Shown one piece after another: positions 1-9,000 of a DNA stretch of 17,337 bases (within the stretch, counting starts at the first letter, position 1; every line of letters begins with the position of its first letter). Both the position numbers and the translations under genes were made by a program. Location of the stretch: NCBI GenBank assembly GCA_023807065.1, contig JAJJLU010004168.1, positions 1 to 17,337 on the forward strand. The letters run 5' to 3'. The stretch is from Isotricha intestinalis. Lineage: Eukaryota; Ciliophora; Litostomatea; Vestibuliferida; Isotrichidae. The notes beneath the pieces were generated by a model. The model was not told the DNA's origin, did not search any database, and saw only the letters and a list, made by a program, of their open reading frames with translations.

Positions 1-784
1 CAATCATGAAATTAAAAAATATTAAAAACTGAGGAAAAAAAATAAATAATTCAAATGAATTTAAATGAATAATAAAAAATTATATATGTTATTCAGCTTT
101 TAAAAAATTTAATATAAAACATTAAAAATAATTAAAGTTCTTATCAATAATGAAAAAATTAATTAATTTATCAATTTTCTCTTCATAAAATATAATATCT
201 TTTCAACAAAGGATAATTTCATTTGAAGAAAAAATTATATATTTTTTTTTTAAAGTTTTAAAAACCAAAAGTATATATCATTAAAATAAAATTAGTAAAA
301 AGTCAATGATAATAATATTGTATTAAAAAATATTTTTTTGAAGGTATATTAATATAATATTCTAAATATTTATTATTATAAAATAAATAATATTAATGAT
401 AAAAATATAAATCCAACAAAATGTTTTTAAAAAAAAAATTCGCCAAATTTTTATTTTTGATAACTTTACAAAATATAAAATAGAATATCAGAAACTAAAC
501 AATAAATAATTATTTATAAAGTTATATATAATAATTTAATCTTTATTACACTTATTATTATATCATCACTTCATGAAATTTACAATAATCATAATATAAA
601 TTTGTTTATTTTTACTATTTCTAGTTTTTTATTCGTAAATTTAATTTTTAAATTTAAATTATTTTACCTTTTGGTAAATAAATGTTTTAAATAAAATCAT
701 AATATAAAAAAATATTATTAAAATTGAATTATTATAAATATAAAAAAATAAAATTATAAGAAATTATAATAAAAATTCATAAAT
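1..784. other. gene-free AT-rich stretch
   Basis: I see no reading frame with protein-like composition on either strand. The sequence is almost entirely A/T with many short homopolymers. A small perfect hairpin (TTTACC, loop TTTT, GGTAAA) lies at about 663-678, short enough to be chance. Confidence 0.6.
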
Positions 785-1100
785 TTATTCTTCTAAAAGA
801 ATAAGCAGTATTTCTTTTTTTATTGTTAAAATATTATTATCATGTTTATTTTGAATTTTATTAATAATAATTAAAGAAATATTCATTACTCCTTTCCGAA
901 AACGAATAATTTTTTTTATTTCTATTGTTTCATCATTAATTGCTTTATCTCTTGATTGTTTTATTATATTAATTTAAATTACTTTGATGATTTCTTAAAT
1001 GAAAAATTTCTTCTGATTTAATTATATCATTATTTGAATTATTATTTAATATCTTTTCTTTTTTAATTATTTTTTCATTTTTTTGTTCTTCATATATAAA
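785..1100 (-). pseudogene. unidentified broken coding fragment
   Basis: Two overlapping minus-strand frames have protein-like composition. One starts near 1094 (YEEQKNEKIIKKEKIL...) and reaches an in-frame TAA near 970. The other, in a different frame, runs to a TAA at 787-785 and includes DETIEIKKIIRFRKG and ending ILLILLEE. They read like one gene split by a frameshift. The piece lies just downstream of the 1123-1641 frame on the same strand and could be the end of that gene. No family is recognised, and base composition is only slightly richer than the flanks. Confidence 0.3.
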
Positions 1101-1122
1101 AAAGGTTTAATATTAATATTTG

Positions 1123-1641
1123 TCATAAAATTTTTTTGAATTTTTTGTTTATGAATCTAATGATGTTGATGCATTTGTTTTTTGTAAGAGAATTTTTTTT
1201 TGATTTATTATTTGATATAAAAGTTGGTGATATTACTGTTGATGTTGTATTATGTTTTAAATAAAAATTTCTATTTGTTTTAATAAAAATATTTTTCATT
1301 TTTTTTTTTAAAATATAAATTTCATTTTTTTCAAAAAAAAATAATTAAAAAAAACCAATTTTTAATTTTATAAAAATTAAATAGTGTTCTTTTATTATTT
1401 ATTTAAGTGTTAATTATATTTCTCCAGTAATTAAAATATTATTACAACATTCGACATAAGTGATAAAAAAATAGAAGGGCTCAGAAAAAAAATGAATGAA
1501 GGTGTCGTTTTGGTTAAAAAATTTAAAAATTTTTATTAGTTTATGTAAATCAACAATTTCTTGAAATCTAATAAAATATATATCAGGTTTTAATTCACTT
1601 TTTTCATATTTGAATTATAAAAATTTAAATGATTTTTAAAA
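1123..1641 (-). pseudogene. possible Rad9-like checkpoint clamp fragment
   Basis: One minus-strand frame stays open for 172 codons from a TGA at 1644-1642 to a TGA at 1125-1123, apart from five TAA codons (1638-1636, 1617-1615, 1416-1414, 1401-1399, 1347-1345). The first half includes YEKSELKPDIYFIRFQEIVD and, further on, FIHFFSEP followed by FFIT. In shape this resembles the second clamp fold of Rad9 (a subunit of the 9-1-1 DNA-damage clamp), where a FCFKEL-type strand precedes a YFD.PG.P strand. The second half is Lys/Asn/Ser-rich, as the Rad9 tail often is. The match is by eye and weak. It directly follows the kinesin fragment, in another frame. Confidence 0.25.
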
Positions 1642-1645
1642 TCAA

Positions 1646-1762
1646 TTAATCAATTTTAAACATGAATAACTTTATTAAATTCATTTCTATTACACATATA
1701 CTGTTATTATTCTTTTCCCGAGTATTAAAAGGACGAACTAGAACACCAATTTGAATACTCAT
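1646..1762 (-). pseudogene. kinesin motor N-terminal fragment
   Basis: The 38 codons starting at the ATG at 1762-1760 begin MSIQIGVLVRPFNTREK, followed by a Cys-Val-Ile-Glu-Met stretch. This is the first beta strand of the kinesin motor domain (V.VRVRPFN.RE) and the following CVIEM strand. The frame ends at TAA 1648-1646, long before the P-loop (GQTGSGKT type), which I could not find downstream in any minus frame. It is therefore a severed N-terminus of about 40 of the roughly 330 motor residues. In an intact protein this region starts the microtubule motor's nucleotide-binding core. The first Arg of the RVRP motif is Leu here. It is probably a non-functional remnant. Confidence 0.6.
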
Positions 1763-1838
1763 TATTCAAATAATTATATTTATTTATTATTTTTAATTTA
1801 TTTAATGATATTAAATAAATAACATTAATTCAAATTAT

Positions 1839-1885
1839 AAATGCTGCTTGGGGATTGGGCCATTCCCAATCCCCAAGCAGCATTT
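1839..1885. repeat. perfect 21-bp hairpin with GGGATTGGG core
   Basis: Arms 1839-1859 and 1865-1885 are perfect reverse complements with a 5-base loop (CCATT). The arms are far richer in G/C than the flanks. The inner part (GGGATTGGG / CCCAATCCC) recurs as a palindrome at 5635-5652 and in degraded form at 4216-4243. A fold-back or MITE-like dispersed element fits better than a terminator. Confidence 0.9.
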
Positions 1886-1969
1886 TTCTTTTTTAAAATG
1901 AATTATTTTTTTTTTAAAATATTTAATAATTTTTATAAAAAAAAATTAATTGTTAAAAATGATCAGGAC

Positions 1970-2009
1970 TCAAAAAAAAATAGTTAAATAAATATTAACT
2001 ATTTTTTGA
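1970..2009. repeat. imperfect A/T hairpin
   Basis: TC, nine A, TAGTTAA at 1970-1987 pairs with TTAACTATTTTTTGA at 1995-2009, with three unpaired A. It lies between the perfect hairpin and the toxin-like gene. It may be a transcription end or an old inverted repeat; chance is possible in such AT-rich DNA. Confidence 0.4.
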
Positions 2010-2123
2010 TTCCCGATAAATGGGACTAGTTATATAATTTTTTAATTGATATCTAGAATAAATGAATAGTTTAAGTTTATAGTTTTGAATAAGCATAATT
2101 ATTTTAGATTTTCTTATAAACTT

Positions 2124-2516
2124 TTATTTACGTAATACTTTTCCATTTTCATCTAGTGAGGCAACTCTTTTACCTTTTTTGTCTTTTAATTTCCATTTAC
2201 TTCCTCCATGACCAGAAGTATCTTTTTCGACTTCCCATCCTCCTTCTTCTTTTTTTGCACTTTTTCCTTTTACTTTTTGATCAAATTTACCTAAATCAAC
2301 GTTGCCGTCTCCGTCCTTCAATCTTTCTGGAATATCTTTTTTGGCTTCTTCTGCTTCTTTAGAAAAATGAATTTGCAATCCCTGTTGAACTGAATTATAT
2401 ATTTCTGTTCCTGCTTAGATAGCTGCTTTTCCTACAAGAATTGCAAGAGCTGCAGTAATAACCACTTCGCCTATTCCTGGTATTAAATATGTTCCTGGGA
2501 TTAATAGTGATTCCAT
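2124..2516 (-). pseudogene. bacterial polymorphic-toxin-like C-terminal domain protein
   Basis: A frame from the ATG at 2516-2514 has a Gly/Pro/Ile-rich hydrophobic start of about 30 residues, one in-frame TAA at 2417-2415, then a charged domain of about 95 residues ending at TAA 2126-2124. The hydrophobic segment followed by a Lys/Gly-rich domain with a GHGGSKWKL motif and a closing KRVASLDENGKV strand is typical of secreted bacterial polymorphic toxin tails. I cannot name the exact family or activity (nuclease is a common fate of such tails). G/C content is clearly above its surroundings, which suggests transfer from bacteria. No immunity gene is recognisable alongside. If TAA is read as Gln here the gene is whole; under the standard code it is broken. 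Confidence 0.5.
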
Positions 2517-2674
2517 TTTTTTAATTAAAATAAAGAATTATATTTTTTTTATAATTAAACAAAATAGATATTCACTTTTTTATTTTTTTCATCATATTTA
2601 TGATTTAGAATTTTTGTATATTTAACTACAATTAAAAATAAATAAAAAAAGTAAGTAAAAATAAAATATTAAAA

Positions 2675-3802
2675 ATGAATGATAATGATAATAATCTTTT
2701 AGATTTAAATATAAAAGATTAAATTTAATTTTTATAAGTTAAATCAAGTGGCATTATTCTTTATTTCTAGTAATATATGATTATATTATATAGAATAGAT
2801 TCTTTATCAAATAATTATACATTAATATATGAAAATTATAATCTTCATTTCATTAGTGCAAAAGAAAAAAGTTTCAGAATTATTAAAAATAGCAAAAAAT
2901 TCTAAAATTAATTCATTACAAATATAAAAAGTGTATTTATGGGAATATCGAAGAAAAGTTGAGTTATTGCATTTACAATCTCAAGCAGATTTAATTAAAG
3001 AATTTTGTCGAAAAAAAATAGATAAAATATATTATAGTAAGTATAAATCTAAAACTATCTTTAATTACTCAAAATTTGCTATTTTCAAAAAAAAATCCTT
3101 TAAAATGTTTTTTTAAAAAGATATTCTTCTGTCTTTTATTTTTATATTAGGAAAAAATCTATATTTCATTGTCAATTCATTAAAATTATTTATCTTCATT
3201 TCTCTATGAAAATATGTTTAATTTTCAATAAGATATATATTTATTTGAGACAATCTAATCTTTTAAAGGAAAAAAAGCAAAAATGTATTTCAGAAGAAAT
3301 CACAAACATAATTAAATTAAAAGAAAATATTACTAATATTAATGTGGAATATAAAAACTCTAAAATGAAAAATAAAAATAGGATGGCATAGCAAGTACAC
3401 AACAAATTAAGGAAAAAGAAGCAGAATTTGAAAACAGAAAAAAAGAATTTTTAGGATATTTGAAAACAAAAGATTAGAAGAAGAAGATATTAACTCTTCA
3501 AAAAGGAAATTCTATGGAAACCTTTTCATTGTCAAAAATCTATAAATTTAAATGAAAAAGACAATGAATTTAATAAAACATTGTTTAATACCCTTATTGA
3601 AAGTGATATCGCACATATGGAAAAAAAGACAGAAAACAATTTTATTATTATAAACACAGAAAATAAAATGAATATAGAAGAAAAGAAAACAAGTAAAAAA
3701 TTTTATTGGAGACCTTATCGTTCAATTGAATCTTCAAAAGAAATAAAGAAATTTACTGAAACAGAGATTTTTTCCGTTGAAAAAAACACCAAAAATAAAT
3801 AA
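2675..3802 (+). pseudogene. broken Lys/Glu-rich, coiled-coil-like gene
   Basis: Several plus-strand frames with consistent protein-like composition follow each other. ATG 2675 opens a short Asp/Asn-rich start. A frame then carries VSELLKIAKNSKINSLQI, an in-frame TAA at 2925-2927, and VYLWEYRRKVELLHLQSQAD. Next come a helical piece at 3240-3390 (ISEEITNIIKLKENITNINV), a piece at 3390-3470 (STQQIKEKEAEFENRKKEFL), and a last piece from about 3550 with KFYWRPYRSIESSKEIKKF before TAA 3800-3802. At least four frame changes separate them. The protein would be highly charged and largely helical. I do not recognise a family. It could alternatively be two adjacent broken genes. Confidence 0.45.
3037..3150 (+). 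other. candidate spliceosomal intron
   Basis: GTAAGTAT at 3037 is a strong 5' splice consensus. TTTTTATATTAG ending at 3150 is a good pyrimidine-rich 3' site. The 114-nt interval is a multiple of three, A/T-rich, and contains the in-frame stop of the upstream coding piece. No clear branch-point sequence stands out, and the downstream frame does not continue cleanly, so this is tentative. Confidence 0.35.
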
Positions 3803-4404
3803 ATAAATAATTATTATTAATAATGATTAATCTAAATTATATTAAAAAACGAAAAGAATTTTCCAATTTTGAAAGTAAAAATAGACTAAATTATAATATA
3901 AAAAAATAAAAAAAAATATAATTAAAAAAATGTTAATATTATTATTATAATATTAAATTTATTTACTTTAATTTTTTCATCAAATATTTGTTCTTATTTG
4001 TATAATAACAACAAACATTTATTTATAACTAATTCGAATGAATATATTCAATCAATAATTTTATTAAAATTAAACTATTCTAATTTTTATCTTCGAATTA
4101 TTAAAGAATATTTAATTTTAATTTTTTTATTTTAACATTTTTTTACTAATAAAAAAGTATATAATATAATTAAAATATAAATTTTTTATAATATTTCTTT
4201 TAACAATGATTTTAATTTTAGGGAGTGGGTCCAATCCTTAAAATAATAAAATACATTATTTTTGTATATTATATATTATTATTTAATTAGTATATATGTT
4301 TATTCTTTTTTATTATTAAAAATAATAATATTGTTTATAAATAGTTATAAAATGAAATGTTTTTCTAAAGAATTGTACTTAATAACAAAAATAAAATTTA
4401 AAAA
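3803..4404. other. intergenic AT-rich stretch
   Basis: No coding frame with protein-like composition is seen; the open frame at 4262-4513 looks like AT-rich chance and overlaps the next gene. The only structured element is the degenerate hairpin at 4216-4243. Confidence 0.55.
4216..4243. repeat. degenerate copy of the GGGATTGGG hairpin
   Basis: The left arm TTTTAGGGAGTGGG and right arm TCCAATCCTTAAAA are mostly complementary (about 11 of 14 positions). They resemble the core of the hairpins at 1839-1885 and 5635-5652. It lies in the intergenic space upstream of the ubiquitin-ART gene. Confidence 0.55.
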
Positions 4405-5484
4405 ATGGAAATTAATGATACATATCAAGTATTTAATGAAAATCCAATACATCATGATATTAATGAATATTATAAAATTGAAAAAGAAAAGGGAATTGAT
4501 GAATTACTATTAATACATGATAAGGAAGAAGTTGGCTTTATACAAATGAATTTGAAAAACATAAAATTGTAAAATGGAAATAATTATTAATTTTGAAGGT
4601 TCAAATTTTAAAATACATTGTTGTGAATCAGAAACAATCAAAACAATAAAAATCAAAATTATGGAAGAAAAAAAAATACTTTTCTTGTAACAAGCATTAA
4701 ATAAAGAAAAATTATTTTCTGTTCAATTAGAAGATATAAAATTCTTTCAAATTACAATATAAAATCTGGGAATACTTTATTTCTTAGAAAAAAAGGGAAG
4801 AATATTATTTTTAAAAACTTTAACTGGAAAAACAATAACTATTGAATTTTGTCATTATGATTCAATTGAAGATATAAAACATAAAATTCAAGTTAAAGAA
4901 GGAATTCCTCCTGTCAACAAAGATTAATATTTCTTGGAAAACGATTAGAAGATAATAGGATTCTTATTGTTCAAAAAATCGTGATTAAGAGGTGGAGCTC
5001 CTACTGAATATCATTTTCTTTGATACAAAATATTTTTACAAATATAGATGATACTGGTCAAAAATTTATGAGAGGAGGATTAGAATATAAAAGACCTTGT
5101 GGTTGGAGAAGATATGCATTAAAAGTTGATGATAAATACGGAGATTGTAAATGGTTAGGATATCAAGGAAATTCAAATAATAATACAGAATGGGTATTTT
5201 CTTAATTGGTTTAACTCTATTTTGAAAAACTATTTTATGTCATTTATGAGTCATTGGGTTTTGAAAGATTGGTGTATATCGTTCAGAAGTTGAAATGTTA
5301 GGAGTGCAATAAATTCCAACTCCATAAGCATTACAAGTTCCAGGTTTTAATCCTTCTTTAGCAATATAGGTTCTGCGCAAGCTATTTTTGTACCATGACA
5401 AAAGGAGGCCCAGATGATTATGGGTATATAGAAAAAGGAGAAGATCTAAGACTATATAGTCTGTGTATCAAACGAGTAAAATAA
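4405..5484 (+). pseudogene. ubiquitin-like tandem fused to ADP-ribosyltransferase-like module, broken and internally inverted
   Basis: ATG 4405 opens an acidic leader (about 4405-4572). A frameshift leads into a diverged ubiquitin-like unit from 4574, with TAA at 4688-4690 and 4760-4762, both aligning with Gln positions of ubiquitin. The same frame continues into a clearer ubiquitin unit at 4802 ([14 protein letters not shown], then IQVKEGIPP; after a frameshift [16 protein letters not shown]). The SDYNIQKESTLHLVL segment is largely lost before LRGGAP. From about 5020 comes FMRGGLEYKRPCGWRRYALK, then a DKYGDCKWLG segment. The expected HGT...GIY core lies on the opposite strand (5205-5398), and the tail LRLYSLCIKRVK resumes on plus and stops at TAA 5482-5484. 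HGT and GIY.TP motifs suggest a PARP-like ADP-ribosyltransferase fold (inference). An intact protein would join a ubiquitin tag to this module. Confidence 0.7.
5205..5398 (-). other. inverted core segment of the ART-like domain
   Basis: Read on the minus strand from 5398, this holds CHGT, then after a one-base shift KEGLKPGTCNAYGVGIYCTP, then SERYT, an in-frame TGA (5242-5240) and HKIVFQNRV. These are the parts missing between the plus-strand EWVF end (about 5200) and the plus-strand GGPDDYGYIEKGEDLR tail (from about 5404). The order is exactly that expected if a piece of about 190 bp had been flipped in place. No inverted repeat longer than a few bases is visible at the edges, so the boundaries are good to perhaps 5 bp. 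Confidence 0.8.
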
Positions 5485-6094
5485 ATAATAAAAAAATTCT
5501 ATATTTATAATTAATGTCTTTTGGTTGATTATATAATTATTGATAAAAGGAGATTGGTGATTGACCAAATTTCAATATATAATATATTTTTAAATCAATT
5601 ATTTTAAATAATTTCAAAAAGATAAAATATTTTGGGGATTGGGCCCAATCCCATGATCTGATTTTTTTATTTATTTAATATATTAATTTAATTTCAATTT
5701 ATTAAATAATATTTTCTTTTTAAAATCATAATGTTCTATTAAAAAGTTAATTTCAATTTTATATTCTTTTAATTTATAATAGTATACATTAGAAATGAAA
5801 TATTAAATCAAATTAATTTGATTACAAATATTAATTCAATGACAAATAATCTAAATTAGAAAATATTTTTTCTTCAAAAATTGATTTGAATAATAATTAT
5901 GGTAATAGAAAAATAATTTATACAGAAAAAAGGTATTTTAATTAACTTTACAATAATAAAATATTATAATTTCTTTAAAGCAACTTTAATAAATACAGAG
6001 AATGAATTAATTAATATTATAAAATAAATGCAAATAATATGAATATATATATAAAAAATAAGAAGATATTATTTCATTCGAAAACATAATTTTT
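5485..6094. other. intergenic stretch with a weak plus-strand coding trace
   Basis: Mostly A/T. At about 5816-6030 (plus) short frames with protein-like composition follow each other: INSMTNN, then SSKIDLNNNYGNRKIIYTEK, then NFFKATLINTENELINIIK. Frame changes and stops separate them. This may be a small decayed gene of unknown family; confidence in that part is low. Confidence 0.3.
5635..5652. repeat. perfect 18-bp palindrome, GGGATTGGGCCCAATCCC
   Basis: The sequence equals its own reverse complement over 18 bases. It shares its core with the 1839-1885 hairpin. It sits in the space between the ends of the ubiquitin-ART gene and the SecA-VWA gene. It looks like a dispersed element rather than a binding site unique to this spot. 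Confidence 0.85.
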
Positions 6095-9000
6095 TTAAAG
6101 TATAACAATAATTATTTTTATTCCTGCAGCTGCAATATTATCTAATGAAAATGTTTTTTTTAATGAACCAGAAGCCATATTATATAATTTTTGCCATTTT
6201 TCATTAAACATTTGAATATCATTTGAATTTCTTTCTGAATCTTTAAATTCATCTTCAATTATTTTTTTAATGTTTTAAGTTTTTTTATAAGTTCATGATC
6301 AACTTCAGAACCAATCTTTTTGCTTATATTGCTTTATCTAAACTTTCATATTTCATTATAAATTCATCATAATTTGAAATTGAATCAATTTCATTTAAAT
6401 TATTTATATCATCAGGCAATAAATTAGCCATTGAAAATCTTTCTCCATCTTCCTTAATACCAAATATTATATTTTCACAATTTCTACAAAATGGAGCATC
6501 TACAGATAAATTATACCCATTTCCAATGACAAATAATGTCACATATTTAAATTCTATTCCTGTCTTTTCTAATATCTCTTATGTTTTTTGAATACAATCA
6601 AAATCTACTATTCCATCAGTAACAATAAGTAAATGTTCTCTATATTCTGGTTCTTGTTTTGCAATTTTAGCAATTAAAAATGATTGATTTCCTCCATAAC
6701 CTTCTAGATTATTATTAAATTCATTTATCCTTTCAATATCTACTTTTAAATAACCCACAAGTGAAATAGAATCAACTGAATCCCACATATATATTATATC
6801 ATCATCATTTTTGTAATATTCTTCCATTATTTTGTTTAATTCCTCATGATATAATTCATGACCTGCAACTGAACCTGAGCAATCAATTGCAAAAAGAGTT
6901 TTCATATTTTTTGGCTCAAGAATTTGTTTGAATTTCCATTTTTTAGTTTTATCTATTTTATATTCAAATGATTTTGGTCTTTCAATTTTATTAAACATAC
7001 CACAATTTGAATATTTTTCAGCATTAGCCATCCAACCTATTATATTCTGAAAATATGTATAAGTACCTTTACTTTCAAGATTAATAAAACATTTAGTAAA
7101 ACCACAATCTATAATAATATCTCCATAATTATCTTCTCCACAATATATTAAAGATGTTATCCCATCATCTTTATCAATTGCAAAAGGAAAGAAAGGTTTA
7201 ATTTTATCAGGTTCATTTTTAACATATGATATAGTAATCCCTTCAAATAATTCATAAATATTATGACATATTGAAGGTCTTTTTTTTAATTTAAAATATT
7301 CTTCATTTCTACTAAAATATCCTTTTTTAATATTATCTTTACTTCCAATTAAATTTCCTCCTCCTTCATGTTCATCTTCAATTTTAAATTTAACTTTACC
7401 ATAATTTTTAAAATTAGCTCTCTGTAAAAATAAATCTAATTGATAATATAAAGTTCCTCCTTCAGCTAAGAAAAAAAGACCTATTCAAACTTTCCAATTT
7501 TATCTTTTAATGTTTGTTCTAATGAATTTATATTTCCAATTTTTTCATCAAAGTCTTTTATTTGATTTTCAATAAGTTCGTTCAATGGATTTTCTATATT
7601 TATTTTTTCATTTAAGCTATTTCTGATTTTATCTAAATAAGATTTTGTTATTTCTGCCAAAGTTTCCGAGATATTTGTTTTTATTCCATTTAGAAATTTT
7701 AAGATTTTTTCTAAAACAGGTTTTGTTATTTCATTTAAGTTATTTTTTAAGATTTTTTCTAGAACCTCTTTTGTTATTTGAGTTACTTTTTTTGAGATTT
7801 TTTCTTTGAAATCATCAATTAATTTTTTAAGGGATTCATTAGATAACCTAAAGAATATTGTATTTGTTTTTTAAAATTATTGATAAAAGATATAGGTAAA
7901 TTACTACTATCAAATTTAGATACATAATCAGAACCAAATAAAATAACAGAATTAATTTTTCCTTCTTTAGAAATTAACCATTTTCAATAAGAATATTCAT
8001 AATGTTTTTATCATTTTGTCTGTACCATTTAAATTACATTTTAGATTTATTAAATCATTTAATCTAAAACAATGATTTTTATATTCACTATTTTTTGAAT
8101 TTATATTTTGAAAAATTTTAAAAAAATCTTGAAAATTTCCTTGAAATGCTGAAAGAGAGGTTGCTAAAGCAACTTGTAAATTTTTAAATTTACTTAAATT
8201 GAATGATAATTTATTAATATAACTTTCATTTTCATTTAATAATTTAATTATTTGCTTTAAAATAAAGCAATACTTGATATTAAATTTTGGAATGAATTAA
8301 CAAAAATTTCAATTTTATTAAAAAAGTCATTTATCCATCTTTTATTATTTGAAATCTGATCAATTAAAATCATATTACCTAAATATTTTTTAATATCAGA
8401 AATAATTAATTTATTTATAAACTCCTTAATTTTTTGATTAAAGATATCCTTTAATTTTTTTATTATTTCTTTAATCCATTTAATAATATAACTATTCATC
8501 ACACGTTTTCCAATATTTTTTCCTGCTCTTATAGCTATTTCTTTTCCCATAGTTTTTAAAAATTCTTTTCCAGATAATTTTGATGATGGTTTATTAAATT
8601 TAAATTTAAATCCATTCATAACAAAACTAACAACTAAATTAACAGCTAAATTAATCATATATTGAATTTTTTTATTTCCAAATTCTTTCCAACTAAATTG
8701 TTTCTCTCCAGTCATACAATCAATTGCATATTCTAATCAGAAAATCCTTCTTCAATTAAACCAAAATCATTTTGTATTATAATTTTTAATAAAACTCCAA
8801 CTGTAAGTTCACAAATTCCAATAAATTAAACTGATAAAATTCCAAACCAATCTTTTTCAATTTCAATTTCAATTCTATAATTACATTTTATTCCTAAATC
8901 TGTTAAATAAGAATATGCAGATAAATCTTTTGTTATTGTTGAAATTTCTTCTCTATGAATATAAATTTTTTCTTTATCATTATTTATTACATCTTTTATT

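Noticed and set aside
1441..1539. Plus-strand frame FDISDKKIEGLRKKMNEG with coding-like composition
   Set aside because: It is antisense to the longer minus-strand frame 1123-1641 and very short; most likely its shadow.
1720..1760. GAGTATT...AATACTC inverted repeat
   Set aside because: It lies inside the kinesin fragment with a 27-base loop and 7-base arms; chance pairing is likely.
2156..2362. Plus-strand Leu/Phe-rich open frame
   Set aside because: It is the reverse complement of the Lys-rich toxin-like gene; its apparent membrane character follows from that.
4262..4513. Plus-strand frame rich in Ile, Tyr and Lys
   Set aside because: Composition is that of random A/T; it overlaps the acidic leader frame of the ubiquitin-ART gene, which fits better.
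7455..7485. GTTTGAATAGG...TTTCTTAG on the minus strand as a tiny intron
   Set aside because: At about 25 bases it is too short for a usual intron; a frameshift explains the change of frame more simply.
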